NCBI RefSeq assembly: GCF_025024155.1 | Contig: NW_026251776.1 | Span: 62,001 to 126,000, forward strand | DNA: 64,000 bases | From: Gamsiella multidivaricata | Taxonomy: Eukaryota; Mortierellomycota; Mortierellomycetes; Mortierellales; Mortierellaceae | Direction: 5' to 3' | Part shown: in pieces, positions 11,599 through 25,954 of the stretch | How positions within the stretch are numbered: the stretch's first letter is position 1 | Layout of the letters: every line of letters starts with the position of its first letter | Program-made: the position numbers and the translations under genes | The notes under the pieces: generated by a model | Told to the model about the DNA's origin: nothing | Seen by the model: the letters and a program-made list of their open reading frames with translations, nothing else | Databases searched by the model: none

Positions 11599-13742
11599 TC
11601 AAAAATAAGCACCCTGCATCGCATACGATAATTTATTGATGCTGTCGCCAGCACCGCCATGAGCCCCTTCGGTCGCCGTAGCCGCGCTTCCAAAGCAGGG
11701 TCTTGGAGCAATATATTTCTTTGGCGAGAGCAGATCGCGGCCACTGGGCATAACGCCAAGCAACTGTGTCTGAGTGGGTACTTGTTCAAACGTAACCGAG
11801 TCGTTGATTTTCTGAAACGCAACCACCTTTTCGTTCGCGAGGCGATACTCAAACGAGGCAGCTTGTGCGATCGTGTGGGCCTTACTTGATTTCGTGAGTG
11901 ACAAGAATGTGGCGCGGGCGACCGACATGAACCCAATTGCTTTGCCATATTGTCTATGTGGTGTCAAATAAACAGAAATTGGTTGACATCTGGTCAGCAA
12001 ATTGATTCAGATACAATTTCCTCCGCATCCATATTTCTTAACAAAGCGAGCCTGAAACGTACTGTGCTTCATAGGCATCCATCCCAAGGAAGGTCTGGGC
12101 CAAAGCTTCATAATACAGCTTAGCATCCTTGACGTGAGCCCTGAACTCGCTCGCGATCTCGTTCAAATCCTTGACAGACTTCAGCAGCCCATAGGCGCGT
12201 TCATACTCTTCTTTGACGCCAATGGTGAGCTTTGCCAAAAGAACATAGGAGGTCTTGGATATTCCTGCACCTGCTACGCTTACTCCGGCTCCGGATTTTG
12301 AGAAAGTGGGCGCGGATGTTTTGTTCGCAGATGCCCTAGTAGCCTTGATCGATGCTTTCCGTACAGTGCAGGCATGTGCCTCTGCAAGAGCTAGCCTAGC
12401 ATGCATTAGATACACATAGGATCGGGCAAATCAGCTGTACAGTCCGCTCGTTTGCATGACAAGCGGCAATTATATTCATTATTGGCTTACTTGATATGGG
12501 CAGAGACCACGGCAGATTGCACGTCGACTGGACGAGAACTTTCTGAGAGCACCTTCTTGGCGTTGGCTGCTGTTACTGAGGACAATGATGATGAGGTCTT
12601 ACCAAGATCCAATGTCCCACTCGTACTGCCAACATCTCCAGTAGTATCCTGCATAAAATCGGCTACCAGAGATTTGTTCCACCTGGGGATTATGCTTTGA
12701 ACTACATATTCAAAGACACCGGCCGCCTTGCAATACAGATCCGCAGCCTGCGTCAATTGATGATCAATTGCTGCCAGATCCCCGTCGTTTAAGTAATCCG
12801 TAAATTCGCCAATGGTATTTGTATTCTTGGTAGATTTGAAGGGCGATGGTGTGGAAGAGGTACCCTTTTTGAAGAGACGGGATGTTGCTGCTCCGACACC
12901 ATGCGAACCACCACTGCTGGCCCCTCCTCCGCTTCCGCTTCCTGATCCTAATCCAGAGCCAGCACCTCCTCCTATTCCTGAACCAGATCCGCCTGCTATC
13001 CCACTGTGATGGATATGGCTCCCTACCATAGACGATCCATCGCCGTATCCGCCAGCGTAACTGGAGATATCTCCGATGGCGACGAGGATCTTCTTCTGGA
13101 CTGTGTGCGAGTACTCGTTGGCGCGGTCCATGAGCACGTAGCCCAGGGTGAGAAGTGTGAAGATGGCTTCATAGTGAATCGACTTGTGCTTCACGCGAGG
13201 TTGCTTGGATGACAGCGAGACGCTGGACATGGTGCAACGCCACACTGTCTCTGTTGTTGAATACCAGAAGTCGCAGTAGATTATATTGTGAGTGAGACCT
13301 CTAATGGCCAGGATACACACGTTGCGAAGAGAACGAATTGGTCACTGACCGACTTCGTTCGTTAAGCGCAGCTCGGTGTTCTCGATCCCGGCTACCACGC
13401 CAAACAGCAATGGGATATAATCCTCGAGTGCCTATTTATATTTCATAGGCCATCAGGCGCAGAAGCACAACAGGGCCTCCACAATTCAGTTATTTGCCCT
13501 ATTCCTCGATAAAAATGAAATAAAAAATGATAGACTGCGGCTCTAACCTTTTGAATGTTTAAAAAGTCATGCCGGTCCGAATGCTTATGTTCCTTGAGTG
13601 CAGTTCGCAATCGGCCACGGAAGGCAGTCGCATCTGAGAGCGGGCGCTGATATTGAGTATCGTTGCTTACTGGTACCACGAACTCGTGGAAGGACATGTT
13701 TGCTGTCGTCGGTAGCGTGTATGGGTATCCGATTGTCGTCAT
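11599..13742 (-). CDS. palC: PalC-like BRO1-domain pH-response regulator
   Basis: Fungal PalC/Rim23 is a BRO1-domain protein that joins ESCRT-III (Vps32/Snf7) at the plasma membrane in alkaline-pH signalling. Five exons read on the minus strand: 13548-13742, 13350-13431, 12491-13250, 12063-12395 and 11599-11953. All junctions are in phase and give 574 residues. The N-terminus (YTLPTTANMSF, then RLRTALKEHK and ALEDYIPLLFGV) matches the PalC opening pattern. Later blocks follow the BRO1 helical array: HYEAIFTLLTLGYVLMDRA, QAADLYCKAAGVFEYV, VSAHIKLALAEAHACTV and YEALAQTFLGMDAYEAQQYGKAIGFM. A Gly/Ser-rich insert (about residues 190-240) splits the domain. The second intron has a GTCAGT donor. Start could also be the inner Met of NMSFHEF, but the upstream Met keeps the conserved LPTT motif. 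Confidence 0.82.
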
Positions 13743-14162
13743 TCCGAAGAGCGTGCTTTGTGTTGAGGAGATGCAATGGGTTGCAGGAGAGGATTAAAGA
13801 CTCACAAGAGCGGGGAAAGCGAAATAGGGCTGTGGTTAGGGTACTGGGGTGCAAAAAGAGATAAGGCTGAAGGTTGAAGGCTGAAGACCGATGAACGAGC
13901 AAAGATGATGCATCACGTCGCCATCAAAGAAGCTGAACCCTATTTTCAAAAAACGTAAATCATGCCTGCCATGTCTCTCTTGGCACCACCATACAGTTTA
14001 CAGATTATATCGATATTTAAATTCGCTTTATTGAAGAAAGTCTTTTCCTTCCGTGTCGAAACGAATCAACAAATTTTGCTATTGACAACACGCATGCGTA
14101 CAAACAACCAGAACGAGCGGCATGGGCATTTGAGGGGGAGGGGCAATGACTGCGCCGCCTCT
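13743..14162. other. palC promoter and polyubiquitin 3' flank
   Basis: A 420-bp gap between two minus-strand genes. It should hold the polyubiquitin poly(A) region (AT-rich part near 13990-14100) and the palC promoter. No gene seen. Confidence 0.35.
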
Positions 14163-15183
<1,021 letters not shown>

Positions 15184-18100
15184 ATGGCGGCCATCCCTCT
15201 GATCCAGCCATCAAGTTCGGCAGCGAGATTTGGGGCAAGCACGACAAAGCGATCCATTTTCAGCACGCCTACTGTCGACCTTCATGACAGGATCACAGAG
15301 CAGGATCTGCTGAATGAGCAGGATAACGAGGAAGACTATGTCTCAACCATGTATCTGATTCCCAGCCCTATTGGCAAAGACATCTCTGTGCAGTCATGGA
15401 CAAGAAACAATAGAACGATCGAAGCGGTTTTCCGCCCCAGCACGAACGAGATTGCGGTCTTTGTAGCAGGGAAGAAGGCTGCTGAGGAGGTAACGCGCCT
15501 CTGTTTTGCCACCATTTGATATACGTGGAACAGTGGCGAGACGCTATCTAGAAGACTAACGCATCGCTTGACTATTTACTGATACAACAGTTCCCAATCA
15601 GACAGCACAGCTCTGCCAAGGACAACACAGTGTTCCTTTGCCAGGCATCGATCCCTGAGAGTCGGATTCCGGTATGTACCTGATCCAGGACTGGACGACC
15701 GGATACTGCTACTACAAAAGCAGCCAGATGCAATGGCACTCACATCGATACGTTTGACGGGAATACCTTCCATTGATAGTTCATCAAAGAAATGTCCGAT
15801 GCATTTCTCAACACGACTACTCTGGATCCATACGGATCTGAGGACTACAGGCACCATTATGAGCAGTATTACAAAGGCATTCAGCGATATCTGCTCCAGC
15901 TCTACGTAAGGAGGGACTTTTTTTTTTTGGGAATATCGGAAGCAAAATTATCGGTGACATGAGCAACGACAGAGCGCGACATTAACATCAGACTGATGGC
16001 ATCATTCATATTAGCAATCGAAAAACGACATGGAGACAGAAGAGGCAGTTCAGGATGCTCAGGAACTCGAGCTTATGGAGGCATTTAGCGCGATCTGGAG
16101 GCTGGCGGAGTATATGTTTCTAACAGCCGACGACAGCAAACCCATAGCATTTTTATACAGCGAATGGTTGTCGGTGCACGATACAGGTACGGGATAGCAT
16201 ACGATTGAATTGGAAGCGCATGGAACGAGGTTATAAACATTTGTCTCAAAGACCGATGCAAATTTGGCATTTTTAGGACTTGATTTGGAGGTCGGCAAGT
16301 TACTACTTGCGTCTTCGGGCAGATTATCAGACTCTCGGTTCTGGCCCTATATCCATCAGTAAGTATGCCAAGGCCCTTGGAAATAGACATTCGTCGTATG
16401 TGTAACACATACTGACGTGATTCATTCTTGTTTACCTTAGGTGTCTGCTGCGAGGCATGAGAGAGTCGGTCGTATTTATGATAGAGCAAACGTTGAATGA
16501 TGAGCCAGACGAGGATGTAGCGGATGCTTTGGATGGCTTTCTAAGAATCCTTAAGGGAATTCCATCGCCAGAAACAATCCTGCTAGATGGAAAATCATAC
16601 GAAAGACATAGAAAATGGCAGGAAGATTGCAAGTGAGTGAACTTGACTACATATACAATTTGTACGAATAGACGTGGAGACCTGTACTAATGCAGACGTG
16701 TTTGTGATTAGGAAATTCGCGAAATCACCACAGCTATCTCACCTCGGGGTGGATGCGAAAAAAGCAGTTAGCATATTGACTGGCGACATTGAGGCGATTC
16801 TCGACAGTACTGAGTCCTGGGAGGAGGCATTCTCGGCCATTCTGCTCTATACCAACCCTAACTGCTCAAGGCAGGACCTTACGTAAGCTGCAGGGTCGAA
16901 ACCCAGTTATTGCGGTTGAAGTTGATGGACAGAGTGTCTAAAGTCATCTCGATAACACCTTTTCGACTTAGGCCAATATTGAAGATTTGCATTTCAAGAT
17001 ATATGGAAGATACCAAGGTATCTCTCTTCGATAAAATCAAGATCGCCATCCTGGAGATTGATGCCATCAAGGTAATGACCGCTCATTAAAACGTTGGATT
17101 CCTTTTTCATAACAAAATGCTAATCAGACCGCTTGACGTTATATGAATATATTAGACAATTCGTCACTGTGGAAACTTCCATCCGTGGCTCGTGGCCCAT
17201 TTGGCGGATGTCTTACAACAATATGGGTACTTGGATATATCCGATCTTGAACTTCAAGATATTGCAGATCTGGGATGGGACTCGGACGTTCGCGACTTCT
17301 TCATCACGAGCTATGCGCAGAGTCTAATGTCAAATCTGGATCTCTGGGAAGTCATTGCTGGATATTTGCTGAACTGTGGCCATACTGGGAAGGCAATGTT
17401 GTCCGAGGTAAGTGGCTATGACAAAAATTTGAGAATAAGAAACCTGTAGGATATACGACCGTGCACTTATTTGATTTTGGTGATAATGTCTATCTGTAGT
17501 GGATCTGCCATGTGCCGCTGGGGTCCTCAGAGAAAGCCCATAGAGTGCTTCAATTTTGCGAAAACAATAGTCTTACAGATTCACTGAGATCCATTTACAG
17601 GGTAGGCTTTATATCATTGTTAAGAATACATTCCAAGCTTCCAAATGAACGATCTTGACTACTAATTATTTCAAAATTATCCAGGTCATGGCCGTAGATG
17701 AGGAGACCCGCGGACAGTACGCCCTCGCAATCCAGCATTTTATTTCTTCAAAAGACAATGACCGTGTCGCTAAGGTGACCGACAGCTTGATGCTGGACTA
17801 CTTGCAGAGCGACGAATTGGATCTAGAGGAAGTGTTGGCGCCCATTCCGCAGTTACCTGCTAATGACTATGTCGACTTTCTTCGCTCCTACGCCAAATTC
17901 CATCGAGACTATAAGGTACCTTTCGCGCGCGATGCTCTCTCATCCTTTTTAATGTCTCATTGTTACTATATGCTCCCTCTCATCGAAAATTGCTTCTCAT
18001 AGAATGGCGACTATCGCAGCGCAGGACGTACCTTGGTCCAACTGCTCTCGGGCAAGGCACCCAAGAAGTACTGGGCCATGCTTCTGTTTAACGCGCTTCC

Positions 18101-18365
18101 ACTGCTGGAGAATAAGGAACGGCTGGTATTTGATTCAAAGGACACATACGCTATGTTGCGATGTCTGGAGGAGGTTGTTGGACCACAGCACAAGGCGGAA
18201 TATCTGCACCCGCTGCCAAAGAGCGTGTCTTCTGCGGTATCGACGGTGGAGGAGAGGGAGGAGCAATTGGGCGTTGTACGCCTATCCCTAGTTAGGAATC
18301 TTGCCAGGTCGTTTGTGCATGCTTCCAGGGTCACAGATGGAGACGATGCGATGATGACAGATTAA
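15184..18365 (+). CDS. NUP85: Nucleoporin NUP85 (Y-complex subunit)
   Basis: NUP85 is an alpha-helical scaffold subunit of the Nup107-160 (Y) complex of the nuclear pore. Twelve exons begin at 15184, 15591, 15780, 16015, 16277, 16441, about 16713, 16972, 17157, 17499, 17685 and 18002, with the junctions I checked in phase. The C-terminal half matches animal NUP85 block by block: ILTGDIEAILDSTESWEEAF, LLYTNPNCSRQDL, WLVAHLADVLQQ, FITSYAQSLMSNLDLWEVI, LRSYAKFHRDYK, KYWAMLLFNALPLLE and RLSLVRNLARSFV. The N-terminal 100 residues are less conserved and carry the expected beta-strand insertion region. It shares its promoter region with polyubiquitin. The call is strong. Confidence 0.93.
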
Positions 18366-19220
18366 TGCTGCCAACGTCCTCAAAAGCAGTAATTCTTGCA
18401 TTACAAAAATAAAATAAAGAACGAAGACATGCGAAGTGATATCATGTGCATGGAGCAAATAGGAATAGTTGAATGGCAACTGTGAACGGTCCACTCCATT
18501 CCAATGCGGTGAAGAGCGGATAAAGCTGCATGCACGTCTGATTAACGCTGTCGTGGAGAATGGAATATGCACGGTGCACATGGGGATTGGATGCACAACT
18601 GACGCACAAAGCGATGCACAGAAACAAAGAAGCAACTGCTGCATACAATACGCCCATCGATGCCAATGAGCAAGCACACAATCGATTGTATTTCCTCCCT
18701 GAGTCTTTACTCCGCCCTGCAATCCAAAGCCCCTCTCTACTGATTGTACCAATTACTCTTCCAGAGCGAGTACGCTGGTCAACAATACAACATGCAATGA
18801 AGGACACGGTTCAAAACAGCGCCGTCTACACGTTTTCTTCCTCTCCTTGTTCTACCGCCTCTTTCGCCTTCTTGCCTTGATTCCCTTTTTGCTCTCACCT
18901 TACCTGCTCTTTCTTTCACCCGCCCTCTTTTTTTCGCTGCACGGTCAACCTCCCTCTTTCCTCTCCTATCCAATACCCTTCTTCTGTTATTGCTCCTACT
19001 TGCCTGTGATACCATTCATCGCGCCTCAACGTTCCACCCGGGTGCATGATACATTTGCATCTGTAAACACAGGTAACTTGCAGTAATTGTCTTACGGTGC
19101 ACGTCACACAACACTTTGATACACGAGCACGCGTCAACAATTCAAAGCACGGGCCAACTCTACTCTCTAGTGCTCACACGTGTTCTTGTCGTACCTGTAT
19201 TGCCTTTGCTGCTTTGGTAG
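18366..19220. other. Intergenic, upstream of chitin synthase
   Basis: An 855-bp gap. 18830-18990 is strongly CT-rich on the + strand, typical of a leader or promoter here. The bases before ATG 19221 (TTGGTAG) look like a splice acceptor, and CACAG/GTAACT near 19071 looks like a donor, so a 5' UTR intron is possible. No gene found. Confidence 0.4.
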
Positions 19221-22200
19221 ATGAAAGGAAAGGAGTTTGACCTGGAGAATGGCAATAGCGATGAGCTCTATTCAGAACTCTCGCAGACCCTTGGGGTGAA
19301 TGTCAACCTGTCCCAGGGTAATGCTTATTCACAACAACAACAACAACAACAACAACAGCAACAACAACAACAGCAACAGCAACACCCTCATGGTCCTAGA
19401 AACGGAGGAGGACTTAGTATCGTCACCCAGCCATTTGACATGAACCAACACAGCTATAATGATTACGGGCAAAACTACTACAACGACGGGCATCGGCATG
19501 AACAAGTTTATGATTCTGAACACCGCTTTGATGATGAAGGAGAAGCAGGAGGACTACAGTACAACGAGAAACACGGAAGCGGCGACAGCCACTCGATCAG
19601 GAATCGTCGACCGGACCAGTTGCAGCAGCGGGATCTAGACAAGGCCAAAGCGGCGAGGATGGAGAAGCGTAAGAAGCATAGGAGATCAGTCAGCGAAAAG
19701 GAGGAGCACAAGAAGTGCCCATCTGTATGGGTTGTCTTTTCAAGGATGGTGACCTGCTGTGTACCTCCTCCTCTACTCGTACTTCTTGGTATGTATCCCT
19801 GCCTTACAAATGGCTATGAGAATGAAAAGTACTTGAATACTTTCATAATATTTGATCAATTTACTCATATGCTGGTATTACCAATTGGCATTCCCTCTAA
19901 AAAAAAATAGGCAAGGGTACAAAGGAGGTGCAGCAGGCTTGGCGCGAGAAGGTCGCGCTCGTATTCATCATCTTTATGCTCTGCTTCACAGTTGGTTTTC
20001 TTACTTTTGGCTTCAACGTCGTCCTCTGTGGCAAGGATCCGATGCGCATCCGTCACGGCCATGTTGGAGAACAATCATCTGTTCTTCTTGGTCGCGCTTA
20101 CCTACTCAAGGACTTTAACCACCCTATCGTACCCGGCATGTCACAAGAGACCAGTAATCTGCTATCAAAACCGTTCCCTGATGCTGGAGGGAGGGATATG
20201 TCGTTCATGTTCCAGAACATCAACCGTTCATGCAAGGACGTACTGGGTGCCAAGCAGCACGATCAGAATGGAAATGTCTGGAACTACTTCCCTTGTGTCA
20301 TGACGAATGATGGACAAGGCACCAAGCCTACCAGTAATTTAGGCAGACAGGGATGTCACGTCAGCCCGCAGTCGCTCAAGGCGCGTCAGGTCATCAAACA
20401 GCTGCGATTCATTGGTGAGGTCTATTTCAGCTGGGAGGACATCAAAGAAATGGGTACCAACTATGTGGTTTATAACGGACATGTTCTGGATCTCAACAGG
20501 CTGCACTGGCTGGAGGACAACATAATTGTGCCCCCTTCGTTCGGACCTTTCATGAATGGTAGCTTTGCAGGAAAGGATATCAGCTTGAGTATGTCCTATT
20601 CTAAGGAACGTACAATGATCAGCAAGTGTCTGGTCGAGATTGTCAAAGTTGGAGTCATCGACCAGATGTCGCTGGGTTGCGTGATTGCGGATATCGTCCT
20701 ATACGTTTCCCTGATTGTCATTTTAGGTGTAGTCTTGCTGAGATTCTGTTTGGCTGTCATGTTTGGATGGGTGTTGAGCTGGAGACTGGGGTCGTTTGAC
20801 GAAAAGACGTTTGCAGAGAAGCTGAGGCGTCAGGAGCTCATCGAAGCTTGGGTCGACGGCAACACTTCGCCCTACGTCGACAGCCCAAACTCGGAGACCC
20901 ATCGGTAAGGGCAGCCTACCTTTTTTCTTCTTCTCAATATTGCTGTTATTCATCCTAGTCGCCTAACTATGCTGCATTCTTCGCACCTTTCTAGTCGCGC
21001 CGAGCGTATTCGCGCCAATGTCATGCCCTCGAGTTCTCGATTCTCGGTCAGTGAATCTGGTGCTGCGACGCCCAACGGTTCGCATGTCTCTGCCGCGACC
21101 GAGATCCCCTTCCCCCTCGGTCTTCCGCCTCCACCAAGTCGCTGGAATAGTCTTCCTTCGAGTCCCAAGCTATCGCAATCCAGTTCTTCACTTGTTGGAC
21201 CATCTATGCCACGTCCAGGTCAAAAGCGCTCCGAATCGATGAAGCCCGCCAGTACATCCCGACTTAGCCGTGCAGGTCTCAACGCCTCAATTTCCAAATT
21301 CAAAGGCGAGGCTTTGCAGTGCCCATTATTGCACACGCTGATGCTGGTAACCTGTTACTCTGAGGGCATGGATGGTCTCCGCGCCACCTGCGACTCTTTG
21401 GCGAACACCAGCTACCCTTCGAGCCACAAGCTGCTGCTGATCATTGCTGACGGTATCATTCGTGGTGAGAATGAGGACCGCACGACCCCGGATGTCTGTT
21501 TGGACATGATGACGGATTTTATTGTGCCTCGTGAAGATGTCGAACCCCACTCTTACATCGCCATCGCTGACGGAAGCAAGCGCCATAACATGGCCAAGAT
21601 CTATGCTGGCTATTACAAGTATGCGGATGATTGTGAGATGCCTATGGAGGAACGTCAGAAGGTGCCGATGGTCGTGATCGTCAAGTGTGGGGCACCCGCG
21701 GAAGCCCATGACAAGAAGCCCGGTAACCGAGGCAAGCGGGACTCGCAGATCATCCTGATGTCGTTCTTGCAGAAGGTTATGTTTGACGAACGTATGACAC
21801 CACTGGAGTATGAGTTCTTCAATGCGTTCTGGAATGTCACTAAGGTGACACCCGATTTTTACGAGCTCGTGCTGATGGTCGATGCGGACACCAAGGTCTA
21901 TCCGGATTCATTGACGAGGATGGTTGCTTGCATGGCCCAAGATCCGACTGTGATGGGTCTCTGTGGTGAGACCAAAATTGCCAACAAGAAAGAGTCTTGG
22001 GTCGCCATGATTCAAGGTACAGGCCACGTTGCCCAACTTCGTCTGTCATCCATCGCCCTATGATCTGTGCAAATACTAATCATTGCCTGTTCTTTTTTTT
22101 TTTTTATTAATACAGTCTTTGAGTACTATATATCGCATCACTTATCCAAGGCGTTTGAGTCGATCTTTGGTGGTGTCACTTGTCTCCCCGGATGCTTTTG

Positions 22201-23080
22201 CATGTACCGCATCAAGGCCCCTAAGGGCCCCAGCCGCCACTGGGTACCCGTCCTGGCTAACCCAGATATTGTTGAACACTACTCCGAGAACGTTGTCGAT
22301 ACTCTTCATAAGAAGAACCTATTGCTCCTGGGCGAGGATCGATACCTGACCACGCTCATGCTCCGCACATTCCCCAAACGCAAGATGATGTTTGTTCCAC
22401 AAGCCGTATGCAAGACCCAGGTGCCGACATCCTTTGCCGTCTTGCTTTCTCAACGTCGTCGCTGGATCAACTCGACAATCCACAACCTAATGGAGTTGGT
22501 CCTGATTCGAGACCTCTGTGGCACTTTCTGCTTCTCGATGCAATTTGTAATCTTTATGGAGCTCGTTGGAACGGTCGTCCTGCCAGCCGCTATTTCGTTC
22601 ACCCTGTACCTGATCATCGTCTCGTTCCTCATCACACCCGTGCCCATCATCCCACTGATGCTTCTTGCCGCCATTCTGGGACTCCCCGCAATCCTGATCC
22701 TGATGACGACCCGCAAGATTGTCTATGTGGGATGGATGTGCATGTATCTGCTATCACTGCCAATCTGGAACTTTGTGCTGCCGACCTATGCATTCTGGCA
22801 CTTTGATGACTTTACCTGGGGCCAGACTCGCAAGGTTCAGGGTGAGGATGACGGCAAGGCTGAGGTCCATGGCGGTAAAGAGGGAGAGTTTGATTCGAGC
22901 CAGATTGTCATGAAGAGATGGTGTGAATTTGAGCGCGAGAAACGTATCAAGCTGGGTTTGACGAACGGTATCACAGGATGGTACCAGCCCATGACTTCAT
23001 TGAACCAGGACGCAGCGAGCGTGAACAGCAGTGGAGCTGGAAGAGGCAACGTTAATGGTGGAGCTGGTATCGGAATGTAA
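19221..23080 (+). CDS. Class IV (division 2) chitin synthase
   Basis: This membrane glycosyltransferase polymerises N-acetylglucosamine from UDP-GlcNAc into cell-wall chitin. Four exons (19221-19788, 19911-20904, 20995-22016, 22116-23080) join in phase to 1,182 residues. The N-terminus carries a run of about 17 Gln. Two hydrophobic segments follow (near [11 protein letters not shown] and [16 protein letters not shown]), then a cytochrome-b5-like region ([10 protein letters not shown]). The GT2 catalytic core has LVMVDADTK (DxD), LGEDRYLTT (ED) and [13 protein letters not shown], and closes with a cluster of membrane helices ([17 protein letters not shown] onward). No myosin motor is present, which separates it from class V/VII and supports class IV. 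Tail Gly/Asn-rich. It is convergent with the ELO gene, 192 bp away. Confidence 0.94.
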
Positions 23081-23272
23081 TAGAGAATAAATCCATTATA
23101 CATTCTTGTAACGCTTCCCCATACTATTTTTAAGCCTAACCAATCTTCCCACGATAAATAATCGAGTCTTCTTCTTAAAGTTTATTACTTAAGGATGTTC
23201 TACAAGCGAAGCGATGGAGGGAATGCACGGGAGAAATAGATACGATGCGTCGGACGAGAATGAGTTTTTTCT

Positions 23273-24581
23273 TCACTCTTCCTTCTTGACCTGAGCAGCT
23301 GCAGCTGCAGCTTTGCTCCTCTTGACACGATCACCATAGGTCTTTCTGGCAAAGGCCGTAAACAAGTAAATCAGGGGCACAACATAAACCAAGACGCTCC
23401 AGATAGCGAAACGCGATCCGGGGTTACTGAAGCATCCCTTGGGGGCACCGAGCTCATACCAAATTGCCAAGGCAATACCAGTCCAGAACTGAGTGATCTG
23501 CATCGAGGTGATGTACTTTTTGCCAGGAGGCTTCAGACCCACCGAGGTGGCAGCTGGATCACACAAAAAAACCAGGTTAGACATAATGAGTTCGATAAGA
23601 AGCGCGTGATGAGTAGCTGCGAATAGTGAGGGTTGGCCGCGTGCACTTACCATAGTAAGCATACATGATCGTGTGGACGAAGGAGTTGAAGGTGGTGAAG
23701 ACCCAGATGGGGTGGGCGCGGTAGTTGTAGCCAAGGTACATGGTGATAATGGCGCCGGCGTGGTGATATGTCTGCAATAGGGACGAGCGACGGCCCTTGA
23801 GCAAGATGATGATTGTATCCACAATCTCGTCTACATTGGTATCGTTGGAGACAAGAAACAGTGGGGTTAGCGGATCGTGCTTTTTCGCGGATTCTCGCTT
23901 CCGGCCTGGTGCCTAAGTCCTGTTCTTTCCAGCTGGCTACTTACAGTATTTGGAGAGGTAGAAGTAGTACGAGTAGTAGCCGAGACTCTCCCAGAAGGTG
24001 CCGTTGGTGTCGCAGACCTGTCGCCGCATCAATGAAATCGTGTTTTTAAGTATGGTCAGATCGATAGGAACACAGTTGCCCCAAATAAATATAAAAAAAA
24101 AAAAAAAAAAAAGAGAACGCTCACTTACAGCGTCCATAAAGTTGTGAGTCGCGAGTGCTTTCTTCCATGCGAAGAACATGCCATAGAACGTCCAGGCGGA
24201 GTAGACACACAAGATCGTGTTGTGAACAAAGACCAACGCGGTCATGAATGGACTCGACTCTGACAAGTCCTGCTGTTGCTTCTTCTTGCCCTGTCCCTGT
24301 CCCTGTCCCTGTCCTTGCTTGGCCGCCGTGTCCGCGGCAACGACACGCGAGACCTTACCCTGCTTGGGGTTCAGGAGCACGACTGCGAGCACATAGAGTG
24401 CCGCAACGGTGACAGGTGTGCGCCAATTGACAAAGAAATCGTAATACTCTGGGTAGAGGATTCCTTGGGGTTGTGGGGCAATCGCCCAGTCGGCAGTATT
24501 GTGGAAGATGTGGCGGCCCTTATCGGACTTGTCAAAGTTGAGGTCTAGGTATTTCGTGCCGAGGTTCTTGAGGAGCTCCAT
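23273..24581 (-). CDS. ELO-family fatty-acid elongase (3-ketoacyl-CoA synthase)
   Basis: ELO proteins are ER membrane enzymes that condense acyl-CoA with malonyl-CoA in chain elongation. Four exons (24129-24581, 23945-24017, 23651-23830, 23273-23553) join in phase to 328 residues. Family motifs are KYYEIVDT (KxxExxDT), NSFVHTIMYAYY (NxxxHxxMYxYY) and a TSMQITQFW block. The histidine box reads QTYHH, so the first His of HxxHH is Gln. The first cytosolic loop carries a (GlnGly)4 then Lys/Gln-rich insert (about residues 90-105) encoded by a GGACAG-type hexamer repeat. A hydrophobic extension lies in frame upstream but lacks an ATG; ATG 24581 sits in a good context (AACACCATGG). The C-terminus is Lys-rich (QVKKEE), resembling a lysine-based ER-retention tail. 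Substrate cannot be told from sequence alone. Confidence 0.92.
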
Positions 24582-25954
24582 GGTGTTCTTTGCAATGAGA
24601 ATGAGAATGGAGGGAATGAATGAGAAGAGTGGAATGAGAGAGAACAGAAGAAAGAGGCAAGGAAGATAAGTAGCCACTCATACTCAAATATAGAAGGACC
24701 CTCGGTCCTCGGTCCACGCGAGAACTGGCTGCGTCCGGTCTCCGGAGTAACCGCTGTCGGAGACCGGCATCGAATCACATCCAAGAACAGCCCCGCTTTG
24801 TCTGGTCTTATCTAAACGCTCCCGGCAACAACATCGACGGCAGTGTACTTCCACGACTATTCTCCTTGTCGCTCTCAACGTTGAGAGTGATCCCTTGGGG
24901 GCTCAGTCCATCCATGCATCATTGTGGACACATGCGTCCCCATCGATTTTTTTTTTTTTTTTTTGTCTAGCACGGTTCACTTTCTGTTGGCTATGAAGTA
25001 CTGTTGGGGCAAGGACCTCCTCTAGACGCCTGCTTCTCTCCGCCTCCGCCGGTCAACCAAGGTAGAGCACTTATCTTTTCTCATGTTCATTACCCTCGAA
25101 TTAGAATGCACTAAAGCTAGCGGACCCCACTTTTTTGTCGGCCTTGTTCCTGAAAGGACAGAACGATGCCGAAAACCAAAATCGCTGGCATCCCCGTCTT
25201 GTCACGGTGAGCGGGGAATCAATCCAAGTTCTATCTTCCGTCTATCATTGCCAGGCCTCGAAGGAGGTTATTTTATTCTTAGTAAACTGCAAATACGCGA
25301 CCTTCTGTTGTCTGAATAAAAACAAACGACATTACAGCTGCAATCACACCAATTGTGAAAACAATATACGGACAATATCCCACTTCATCCACACAATCGT
25401 AGGTTGCAGTCTACACTCTAAATAGCTATCAAAAAAATCCTTGACTGGACACCAAGATTTCTTCCAATCTATTGGGACTACACCACTTTGCATTGAGGCC
25501 CGCGCCAGCCGCCTTGACAAAACGCCATCATCATCCATCTCCAGTCTGTTGGTTCGCTTTTTGAGAATTATGCCGTGCAACTCTGCTGTCGATCCACCGT
25601 GATTGCCTTTTTTGGATTACAGTTTCACCTCCACATCGCTCTGCATTTTCTAGTTTTTTTTTTTTTGCTGGCCACTGTGCAGGCACATGGCATCTACATA
25701 TCATATAGACGGCGTATATCACAGATACCACAACCCAACTCAAGGACTGTACTCGCAACAACTGGGATATTATCTTTCCAGCTTTTCAGCTTTTCATATA
25801 TTAGTGGGTATGCTAGTATTTCTTACATTGGGATTACACTAAAGGCTGCAAATAAACAAACAAACAAACAAACAAACAAATGAACGAAACAGCAAAGAAA
25901 CGGAAAAAGCAAGATATGTGAAATGATGAATCGCGAAAAGATTAGAGTAGATAT
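24582..25954. other. Intergenic between ELO and HSF-type genes
   Basis: A 1.37-kb gap, with the ELO promoter at one end and the 3' flank of the HSF-type gene at the other. It holds a T run (about 24949-24964), a short T run at 25654-25666 and an AAAC tandem repeat of about six copies (25855-25880). Open frames here are short and lack any family resemblance. Confidence 0.35.

Noticed and set aside
24582..24677. Hydrophobic N-terminal extension of the ELO protein
   Set aside because: It would have to start at GTG; no ATG is in frame, and ATG 24581 has a good context.
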